IMG/VR virus record: IMGVR_UViG_3300042673_001502
Span: 1-26,483 of that record
DNA: 26,483 bases
Reading direction: 5' to 3' (one strand)
Source: a virus
Shown: one piece after another, positions 21,408 to 26,483 of the stretch
Layout of the letters: each line of letters starts with the position of its first letter
Numbering within the stretch: position 1 is the stretch's first letter
Position numbers and translations under genes: made by a program
Notes under the pieces: generated by a model
Database searches by the model: none
What the model saw: the letters and a program-made list of their open reading frames with translations, nothing else
Told to the model about the DNA's origin: nothing

Positions 21408-21977
21408 ATGCTAGGAAATAAACAATTCGACGATAATTTTTTGCTAATTACCTATCCAAGAACTGGATCACATTTTTTATTTTTTTATTTAAAACAGTTA
21501 ACTGGGTTTGAAATTAAAAAATCACACTTTCCAAGATGGTCTGGTGATAAAAAGGTTATTACTATAATTAGAGATCCAGAAGAAACTTTGAGGTCAGCAT
21601 TTACAATGTCAAAGCAGGCTGCCGTTAATAGAGTAAAAGACTTTAACTGGGAAGAGCATAAACACGAAAGAGGATTAACAAATATAACTGGATATAACTA
21701 TTTCTTTGATTATATGACAGAGCATGCTGATGTCTTTATAGACTACAATACTTTGATTGAAAGGCCTTACGATGTTTGTAAATTTTTAGGAGATTATATT
21801 GGTTTACGAGTTAAGTCAAAAGAAGACTATATTCAGGTTTTAGAGGATATTCCTGGTCAAGACTATCTTGTTTCAAGTAAAACATCTCCATATTATGAAG
21901 ATATGGATGTGTCTTGGGTAGATCTGTCTGCTCATTATGATAGGTATTATGAGATGCTTGCTAAGAAAAGTATCTAA
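21408..21977 (+). CDS. Sulfotransferase-like protein 1
   Basis: 189 residues from ATG 21408, chosen because it lies exactly six bases after a TATACT and the P-loop is near the N-terminus; the frame is open upstream through the divergent gene. LLITYPRTGSHFL (12-24) is the PAPS 5'-phosphosulfate loop and VITIIRDPEETLRSAF (50-65) the 3'-phosphate-binding segment with Arg-Asp-Pro. The family moves sulfate from PAPS to hydroxyls of sugars, proteins or small molecules. Short for the family but with the main binding blocks. The kinase at 11708 could supply PAPS. Confidence 0.8.
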   Translation: MLGNKQFDDNFLLITYPRTGSHFLFFYLKQLTGFEIKKSHFPRWSGDKKVITIIRDPEETLRSAFTMSKQAAVNRVKDFNWEEHKHERGLTNITGYNYFFDYMTEHADVFIDYNTLIERPYDVCKFLGDYIGLRVKSKEDYIQVLEDIPGQDYLVSSKTSPYYEDMDVSWVDLSAHYDRYYEMLAKKSI

Positions 21978-21993
21978 TTAAAGAATTGTGAAA

Positions 21994-22695
21994 ATGAAAA
22001 ATATAAGAGTTTTAATAAATAGTGCCCCAAGGTCTGGTCATGCCTGGCTTCAGTATTTGCTATTAAAGTCAGTTAATTTTGATAATAATATTTCAATGGG
22101 AGAGATTCACAGTCAATTCATAATACGTGAGAATGTTCCTGTTACACTTCTTGCCAAGTTCCCAGATGTGGTTCAAACAACAATACTTAGAAGCCCTCTA
22201 GAGATAATACCTTCAGTTGTAACAAAAACTATTGGTGGATTTGGAAACACAAGGACTATGGGTGTGTCTATGCCACATGAAAATAACAGTTTGCCATCAT
22301 TAGATCAACTTGTAGACGGTGAGTTTAATGTGTATAAAAGGTGGTCTGGTTCAATTATTAAAAATATTGAAAACTTGGAAGCCTTCACTTTTGATCAGGT
22401 ATGTGATAATCCAGAATTTGTTGTAGATAGTATAATGGCAAACTTCCAATATGAATATTTTAATGTAAAGAATATAGACTTGCCAACCTTGTTAAAAGAA
22501 GCACGGCAGGGAATAAGCCAACATGATAAAGGTAATCCAGGATTTAATAATCCATTACCAATAGAAAAGAAACCAGACATATACTATGAAGCATTAGATA
22601 TTGTAAAGAAAAACAGAAGACTTCAAGAATCTATTGAACTTTTTGAGTTAGCCAAAGATGAAATATATAAAAAGCAGGGACAGATAAATGGCTAG
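21994..22695 (+). CDS. Sulfotransferase-like protein 2
   Basis: 233 residues from ATG 21994 (GTG 21988 in frame is an alternative; neither has a strong ribosome site). VLINSAPRSGHAWLQYLL (6-23) is the P-loop and TTILRSPLEIIPSVV the second phosphate block, with Arg-Ser-Pro in place of Arg-Asp-Pro. It diverges from the preceding gene beyond those blocks, so the two probably use different acceptors. Overlaps the methyltransferase gene by eight bases. Confidence 0.75.
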   Translation: MKNIRVLINSAPRSGHAWLQYLLLKSVNFDNNISMGEIHSQFIIRENVPVTLLAKFPDVVQTTILRSPLEIIPSVVTKTIGGFGNTRTMGVSMPHENNSLPSLDQLVDGEFNVYKRWSGSIIKNIENLEAFTFDQVCDNPEFVVDSIMANFQYEYFNVKNIDLPTLLKEARQGISQHDKGNPGFNNPLPIEKKPDIYYEALDIVKKNRRLQESIELFELAKDEIYKKQGQING

Positions 22696-23398
22696 AAGAC
22701 CTGTTAGGCCTATGTCAGATGAGGCTATAAAATCTATGAATATAGATGAGATAGAGGATTCTGAAAAGATTAGTCAAAAGCAACTCAACAATGCAAGACT
22801 ATTTTCTTCAAGGGAAGAGTACGCTAAAAGCCTTCCTAAAGGTATAAAGTACATGGAGGTAGGGGTTGCTTGGGGATACTCTGTTCAGATGTTCCTTGAT
22901 GCTACTGAAGCCCAATCAGCAGACCTTGTGGACCTGTATAACCAGGACCTAAAGTGCTGGTCATGGAGAAAGTTTGAATCATGCCAGTGCAATGGTTTTA
23001 AGCATGAACTTCTATATACCCCAGATACACATGAACAGTATATTATTGATAAGTTTAGTTCTTATAAAAATGTTAGAACAATCAAAGGTGATGCAACAAA
23101 AGTTCTTCCAGAATTAAAAAACAAATATAACTTAATCTATATAGATGTTTCAAATGATAGGTTTCTTACAAGAGAGGTTCTCAAACATTGTTCTTTGCTT
23201 GTAGAAGAAGGAGGAGTTATTGGTCTAAATGACTATCTTATCTACGATGGTATAATAGAAGATACCCCATATGGTACATTTCAAACAGTAAACGAGTTCT
23301 TACACGATAATCCAGACTGGGAAGTAGATGCTATTGCCCTACACAATCTAGGATTTTACGATATATACATAAGGAAAGGTAGTAATGGACCTACATAA
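22688..23398 (+). CDS. Class I SAM-dependent methyltransferase
   Basis: 236 residues. YMEVGVAWGYSVQMFLD is motif I (E-x-G-x-x-x-G), VRTIKGDATKVLPEL carries the acidic-after-strand motif, LIYIDVSNDRF motif IV-like, and VEEGGVIGLNDYLIYDG the post-IV turn. The arrangement resembles Methyltransf_24 sugar or small-molecule O-methyltransferases. A basic N-terminal extension (ARRPVRPMSDEA) precedes the fold. Neighbouring sulfotransferases suggest joint decoration of one acceptor. Confidence 0.8.
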   Translation: MARRPVRPMSDEAIKSMNIDEIEDSEKISQKQLNNARLFSSREEYAKSLPKGIKYMEVGVAWGYSVQMFLDATEAQSADLVDLYNQDLKCWSWRKFESCQCNGFKHELLYTPDTHEQYIIDKFSSYKNVRTIKGDATKVLPELKNKYNLIYIDVSNDRFLTREVLKHCSLLVEEGGVIGLNDYLIYDGIIEDTPYGTFQTVNEFLHDNPDWEVDAIALHNLGFYDIYIRKGSNGPT

Positions 23399-24425
23399 AA
23401 GAAGAGCCAGAAATGATAGCAAGATGATAGACGTTGAGTTTCCAAAAGATGCTATAGATGAGTTGTTTATTGGCAAGTTAGACCCTACATGGGGAAGATC
23501 AAATGCGTTTGTTAATCTAAAAAGAGATCTCGATGAATACTACAAGTTGTACGGTTACTTTTTTGATGGAGACTATCATCACTTTAGCAAAATTCCTCCA
23601 GAAAGAATTCTTGATGGCAGAGAAGACTGGGAAGTTGACTATAAATACAATAAAGATTTTTTTAGATCAGATAACTTTAAAGAAGATCATGAGGGACTAC
23701 ATATTGTTTTTGGGGGCTGTTCTAATACAGAAGGAGTTGGGGCTACAATAGAGAAAACTTGGTCTCATATGCTGTATGAAGAAATATCTAAAGATTATAA
23801 AGTTTCTGGATATTTTAATCTAGGAAAAGGTGGCTACGGATGGCACAAGATAATATCATCCTATCTTGATTATGAAAAAAGATTTGGATCTCCAGACATA
23901 TTTGTTGTAAACCACCCAAACATACTCAGAGACTATTATTGGGATGCTAAGCAGGATAAATGGATATATGCTCAACAGTATCCATACGCTGCAGAAGGAA
24001 CAGAAGAAGAACTAGAAGAGGCTAAGACCTTAAGAGAAGGTCATCCTTATCACGGAATAAATATCAATGTTTTTCCAACATTAGATGAATGCAGACGTGC
24101 TTTCCCAGCATGGCTAACTTCTTGGAACCTATTTATTGAATACTGTAATTCTAAAAATACAAAAGTTGTTTGGGGTATGTGGGATGGATCTGGCCAGGTA
24201 AGTCTAACAAACTGCGATCTATTTTTAGAATCATATGTAAGACTATATGGTGTAACAGAGTCCTTTGTAGAAGAGTTTAGAAAAGATGGTAAGTTAGAAG
24301 ATGGAGATATGGATGCAAGAGATGGACATCCAGGGTTTTTAGTACAACTTAACTGGAAGAATCAATTTATTAAATTTATAAAAGATAGGGGATTGTTAAA
24401 TGAAAATCATAAAAAAAATAATTAG
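23385..24425 (+). CDS. SGNH/GDSL-hydrolase-like protein, paralogue
   Basis: 346 residues, overlapping the methyltransferase gene by 14 bases. LHIVFGGCSNTEGVGA contains the block-I GCS-x-T nucleophile; MDARDGHPGF near the C-terminus carries the Asp-His pair. It is longer than the 2512-3315 protein but shares RSD-x-FK...IVF-x-GCS-x-T-x-GVG...W. Trp/Tyr-rich middle (WDAKQDKWIYAQQYPY, WGMWDGSG) suggests carbohydrate contact. An esterase or deacetylase acting on a glycan is the likely role. Confidence 0.65.
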   Translation: MDLHKRRARNDSKMIDVEFPKDAIDELFIGKLDPTWGRSNAFVNLKRDLDEYYKLYGYFFDGDYHHFSKIPPERILDGREDWEVDYKYNKDFFRSDNFKEDHEGLHIVFGGCSNTEGVGATIEKTWSHMLYEEISKDYKVSGYFNLGKGGYGWHKIISSYLDYEKRFGSPDIFVVNHPNILRDYYWDAKQDKWIYAQQYPYAAEGTEEELEEAKTLREGHPYHGININVFPTLDECRRAFPAWLTSWNLFIEYCNSKNTKVVWGMWDGSGQVSLTNCDLFLESYVRLYGVTESFVEEFRKDGKLEDGDMDARDGHPGFLVQLNWKNQFIKFIKDRGLLNENHKKNN

Positions 24426-24486
24426 GAGATATAGGATGAAAAAAATTCTAAAAGAATTAAACAAAGATAGGAAGTTTATATACTAA
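24400..24486 (+). CDS. Cationic micropeptide (28 aa)
   Basis: ATG 24400 with AGGGGA upstream; a second in-frame ATG (24436) has AGGAGATATAGG upstream. The 28-residue product is almost all Lys, Arg, Ile and Leu (KIIKKIIRRYRMKKILKE) and ends RKFIY. Its TAA overlaps the next ATG by one base. The long form overlaps the previous gene by 26 bases. Tight coupling and two ribosome sites support translation; an amphipathic membrane- or RNA-binding peptide, or a leader for the next gene, are both possible. Confidence 0.5.
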   Translation: MKIIKKIIRRYRMKKILKELNKDRKFIY

Positions 24487-25256
24487 TGAATGGTACATTA
24501 TACTTAATAGGATCTCCAATTGGAAACCCTGAAGATATAAGCGATAGGCTTATCAATGCTGTGACAAATGCAACAACTATATGTGTTGAAGATGAGGGTA
24601 GATTTTCAGAATTTTGTAAAGAAAACAATTTAAGTTATACTGCAGAGATAGTAGACATATCCTATTCTGTTGGTAATGATCGTGAGTTTAACAATAAAGA
24701 TTTAATCATAAATAAATTATTATCAGGGGAAGATGTACACATTGTCTCTGACGAAGGAATGCCAGGAGTATGTGATCCAGGACATACACTTACCTACCTA
24801 GCAGTTAAAAAGAATATACCAGTAAAAGTTTCTCCTGGACCATCAACAATTATTGCTGCTGCAATTACTGCAAATGTTGGAAATGGTTTCTCTTTTGAGC
24901 AGTTTCCTCCACACAATGAACAGGGTCATGAAGAAATTTTGTGGGAAATACTTCTTCAAAAAGATAACCCAATGATCTTTTTATTACAAAATCCTCTACA
25001 TCTGCCTTCAGACAATGAGGAGAAGATTAACAAAGTTTGGCCTACAAATAGTGCTTTCTACTTTATTAATAAGGCTGTTGAAAAATTTGGGGAGAACAGA
25101 AATGCAGTCTTTTGTACAAACCTTACCTACCCTAATGAGTATGTACTTAGAGGAACACTAAAAACAATAAAAGAATATATAGATAACAACCCAACTAAGT
25201 TACACAAGATGTGTATTGTTGTTGATGGAAAAGATAAAAAGGTTGCAGTTGCTTAA
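24486..25256 (+). CDS. RsmI-like tetrapyrrole-methylase-fold rRNA methyltransferase
   Basis: 256 residues. GTLYLIGSPIGNPEDIS (3-19), VSDEGMPGVCDPG (87-99) and VSPGPSTIIAAAI (115-127) match the RsmI family (16S rRNA C1402 ribose 2'-O-methylation), which uses SAM. Bacterial RsmI has FxFxGFLPRK where this has FSFEQFPPHNEQG, and the following substrate domain is diverged, so the target may differ. Length is near the cellular enzyme without its C-terminal extension. A ribosome-modifying enzyme in a phage is unusual. Convergent with the 42-aa gene, their stop codons overlapping by four bases. Confidence 0.82.
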   Translation: MNGTLYLIGSPIGNPEDISDRLINAVTNATTICVEDEGRFSEFCKENNLSYTAEIVDISYSVGNDREFNNKDLIINKLLSGEDVHIVSDEGMPGVCDPGHTLTYLAVKKNIPVKVSPGPSTIIAAAITANVGNGFSFEQFPPHNEQGHEEILWEILLQKDNPMIFLLQNPLHLPSDNEEKINKVWPTNSAFYFINKAVEKFGENRNAVFCTNLTYPNEYVLRGTLKTIKEYIDNNPTKLHKMCIVVDGKDKKVAVA

Positions 25257-25381
25257 TTCTTTTTATGCTTTACTTCATACGGTGCAATCTTAGACTTAAT
25301 GCGACCATCTTTGTATAATCTAACAATCCATCCATCTTTAATCTGAATAGGGTTAAACGCTGATGCTTTTTTCTTTGGCAT
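25253..25381 (-). CDS. Small basic hypothetical protein (42 aa)
   Basis: Reads on the minus strand from ATG 25381 to TAA 25253. MPKKKASAFNPIQIKDGWIV followed by RLYKDGRIKSKIAP and a Lys-rich end gives a basic beta-hairpin-like protein. No family recognised. It follows the Cys-rich gene by a two-base gap on the same strand, and the gap between the two larger genes is filled exactly, supporting a real gene. Confidence 0.6.
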   Translation of the reverse strand: MPKKKASAFNPIQIKDGWIVRLYKDGRIKSKIAPYEVKHKKN

Positions 25382-25383
25382 AA

Positions 25384-25701
25384 TTATTCCTTAAATAGGT
25401 TAGTAACTCTTGTTTGCTTTGAGTAATCTTTTGCTGAAAAGAATATAGACTCTGTCTTTGCCACTGGCACACAGTTTGGAACTGGTTTTCCATCTGCCCC
25501 TGGCTTCATTCCTCTTTGAACGTAGCCTTCCCAACATGGATCAGCCTTCCCTATTGATGAGTCATACATAGCCATAGCAACCTCTGAGTCGTTATCTGAA
25601 GAGCATACAGGACAGTCTGGACAATCTACATTTAGTTGTTTGCAGGTTTCGCAGTCGCATCCTTGATAGGTGCTTGTTGGCATCATTGAATCATCACTCA
25701 T
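25384..25701 (-). CDS. Cys-rich phage protein with CWxGY...PNCVP motif
   Basis: 105 residues. Six cysteines in CDCETC...CPDCPVC (15-33) look like a zinc ribbon. Later DPCWEGYVQRGMK and VPNCVPVAK form a pattern (CW-x-GY-x-x-x-G-x-K...PNCVP) that I recognise from many phage proteins, often near head or protease genes, without a settled function. ATG 25701 lies six bases after a TGATATACT promoter, giving a leaderless mRNA. The C-terminus (FSAKDYSKQTRV) is plain. Confidence 0.7.
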   Translation of the reverse strand: MSDDSMMPTSTYQGCDCETCKQLNVDCPDCPVCSSDNDSEVAMAMYDSSIGKADPCWEGYVQRGMKPGADGKPVPNCVPVAKTESIFFSAKDYSKQTRVTNLFKE

Positions 25702-25707
25702 ACTATC

Positions 25708-25713
25708 AGTATA
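25708..25713 (-). promoter_or_regulatory. Extended -10 for leaderless mRNA of 25384-25701
   Basis: On the minus strand TGATATACT (hexamer 25713 down to 25708) is followed by six bases, then ATG 25701; there is no ribosome site. Same geometry as 3318-3330 and 21396-21408. Confidence 0.7.
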
Positions 25714-25719
25714 TCATAC

Positions 25720-25986
25720 TTAGCCAGCAAGGCGATTGTGTGTTCTTATCCTGTGACAGTTAGCACAAACTACCTCACACTTTTCTATCTCTTTCTTGAT
25801 AGCCTTCCATGAAAAACCATCATGGATCATTCTTGATACGTTGTATTTTTTATCTCTTATGTGATCAAAGTCTAGGATTATATGATTACTAACACCACAA
25901 TCTACACAGCCAGAATCCTCTTTTATCTTAGCAAGCATCTTTTTATACTGCTGCTTATTATAATGGTCTAACTCTTTGTCAGTCAT
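25720..25986 (-). CDS. HNH endonuclease
   Basis: 88 residues from ATG 25986; the frame is open further 5' but a TATAAT promoter sits eight bases before this ATG. CVDCG (Cys27, Cys30), LDFDHI (Asp41, His42) and CEVVCANCHRIRTHNR (Cys74, Cys77, His78) form the zinc-stabilised HNH centre. Small free-standing HNH nucleases in phages act in packaging, host DNA damage or homing. Upstream is a structured non-coding stretch. Confidence 0.92.
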   Translation of the reverse strand: MTDKELDHYNKQQYKKMLAKIKEDSGCVDCGVSNHIILDFDHIRDKKYNVSRMIHDGFSWKAIKKEIEKCEVVCANCHRIRTHNRLAG

Positions 25987-25993
25987 TGATATT

Positions 25994-25999
25994 ATTATA
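25994..25999 (-). promoter_or_regulatory. -10 placed for near-leaderless mRNA of the HNH gene
   Basis: Minus-strand TATAAT (25999 down to 25994), seven bases, then ATG 25986. No Shine-Dalgarno follows the -10. Confidence 0.55.
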
Positions 26000-26098
26000 C
26001 CGCCAAATGTTAGGTCCCACACAAGCAATTCACCTGACTTGCGCCACGGTCTCTATCCAATGGGTAACTAATCCATCACTAAGGTCCTGTGTGGGACA

Positions 26099-26104
26099 AT
26101 TATA
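26099..26104 (-). promoter_or_regulatory. Possible -10 at the edge of the 10-bp stem
   Basis: Minus-strand TATAAT within a small ACAAT/ATTGT dyad (26096-26108). A start about seven bases on would lie in the stem arm at 26088-26097. No -35 or TGn. Confidence 0.35.
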
Positions 26105-26240
26105 TTGTAGCATAGGAAATGAGCAGTTTATAGACGACTGCTCAGGTCTATTAGCCACGAAGACTCGACTCCTGCTAACTCTCCACTCATAGGAGCATCC
26201 GTTGTAAAACCTTTTAAAGTCTTATATCGGAATGTTATCT

Positions 26241-26246
26241 ATTATA
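26241..26246 (-). promoter_or_regulatory. Possible -10 directly after the Hsp20 stop
   Basis: Minus-strand TATAAT immediately follows the Hsp20 TAG; a start near 26234 would transcribe the structured stretch and the HNH gene. No -35 seen. Confidence 0.4.
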
Positions 26247-26483
26247 CTACTTAATTTTAATAGATTTAGGCTTCTTTTCTTCAGGAACAATGCGTACTAC
26301 ATGAACATGCAGCATGCCATCCTTAAGTTCTGCAGAAGTTACTTCCATATATTCTCCCAGTGCAAAAGATCTTACGAACTTTCTTCCTGCGATGCCTTTA
26401 TGAACTACCTCTGCATCTGTTACTTCTACAATCTCACCCTTAATAATTAGTGTTCCATTATCTACGGATACATCAATATCTTC
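26247..26483 (-). CDS. Hsp20/alpha-crystallin small heat-shock protein (5' partial)
   Basis: The 78 C-terminal residues are visible; the start lies beyond the window end. VSVDNGTLIIKGE is the strand pair of the alpha-crystallin domain, GRKFVRSFALGE the following strand with the usual F-x-R-x-F-x-L, AELKDGMLHVHV the A-x-x-x-DG-x-L signature, and SIKIK the C-terminal I-x-I/V anchor that joins oligomers. These ATP-independent chaperones hold unfolded proteins. Phage copies are known, for example in cyanomyoviruses, and are thought to help virion folding under stress. Confidence 0.92.
   Translation of the reverse strand, partial: EDIDVSVDNGTLIIKGEIVEVTDAEVVHKGIAGRKFVRSFALGEYMEVTSAELKDGMLHVHVVRIVPEEKKPKSIKIK

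Larger units (their letters stand above)
25987..26240 (-). other. Non-coding stretch with strong inverted repeats (candidate structured RNA or leader)
   Basis: No convincing gene on either strand. A 10-bp perfect inverted repeat, GTCCCACACA (26033-26042) and TGTGTGGGAC (26088-26097), encloses about 45 bases. A 7-bp repeat, GAGCAGT (26121-26127) and ACTGCTC (26137-26143), makes a second hairpin. Minus-strand TATAAT elements stand at 26104-26099, at the edge of the first stem, and at 26246-26241. It could be a small RNA or a long leader of the HNH gene. No tRNA can be folded. Confidence 0.4.

Noticed and set aside
23247-23256. TGGTATAAT inside the methyltransferase gene
   Set aside because: It encodes Gly-Ile-Ile in a conserved-looking part and no gene starts near it.
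26033-26097. tRNA or tmRNA in the structured stretch
   Set aside because: A sequence like a D-loop (ATTGGATAGAG on the minus strand) and a 7-bp acceptor-like stem are present, but no anticodon or T arm can be drawn.
26232-26450. Plus-strand open frame at the window end
   Set aside because: It lies opposite a clear Hsp20 C-terminal domain on the minus strand and has no ribosome site.

Overview
The window is an AT-rich segment of a tailed-phage genome, most likely infecting an actinobacterium. The clearest host evidence is a WhiB-type iron-sulfur protein (14519-14806), a family restricted to Actinobacteria and their phages. A short C-x2-C...C-x2-H protein of a type common in actinobacteria (11454-11711) and at least four promoters placed for leaderless mRNAs, a common actinobacterial habit, support this. 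The AT-rich composition would fit a phage of low-GC planktonic actinobacteria (freshwater acI / Nanopelagicales type); that host assignment is inference. Phage identity rests on a repeat-rich structural protein, holin-like membrane proteins, a CHAP endolysin, a tRNA-Asn and dense plus-strand packing with overlapping stop/start codons.

Layout. 1-1.9 kb: the end of a Pro/Glu-repeat structural protein and two holin-like membrane proteins. 1.9-4.4 kb: a strong promoter inside an inverted repeat, an HslV/proteasome-like peptidase, an SGNH-hydrolase-like protein, a leaderless small acidic protein, a secreted subtilisin-like protease and tRNA-Asn. 4.4-10.3 kb: an unknown protein, a tandem pair of proteins resembling the dUTPase beta-barrel fold, a glycosyltransferase-like protein, two 2-oxoglutarate/Fe(II) oxygenases and a NodU/CmcH-type carbamoyltransferase. 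10.3-14.8 kb: CHAP endolysin, two DUF2061 membrane proteins, small zinc-ribbon proteins, an APS-kinase/nucleotidyltransferase fusion, a thermonuclease, small hypotheticals and WhiB. 14.8-18.5 kb: two tandem GT61-type glycosyltransferases, a HAD phosphatase/sugar nucleotidyltransferase fusion and a GDPD-like protein. 18.5-20.6 kb: small hypotheticals and a second Lys/Gly-tailed membrane protein, closed by a strong intrinsic terminator. 20.6-26.5 kb: a minus-strand 2OG oxygenase divergent from a plus-strand set (two sulfotransferases, a methyltransferase, an SGNH paralogue, a cationic micropeptide, an RsmI-like rRNA methyltransferase). A minus-strand group follows: a 42-aa protein, a Cys-rich protein, an HNH nuclease, a structured non-coding stretch and the C-terminus of an Hsp20 chaperone.

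Working together. Many genes look like a small-molecule and glycan decoration kit: sugar activation, glycosyl transfer, carbamoylation, hydroxylation, sulfation (possibly with its own PAPS-forming kinase), methylation and esterase-like activity. Whether the target is the host envelope, the virion surface or a metabolite cannot be told from sequence. A second theme is protein quality control and host takeover: HslV-like peptidase, secreted S8 protease, Hsp20, RsmI-like methylase and WhiB. Transcription appears to run in several units, each started by TATAAT/TATACT elements, several with an upstream TGn extension.
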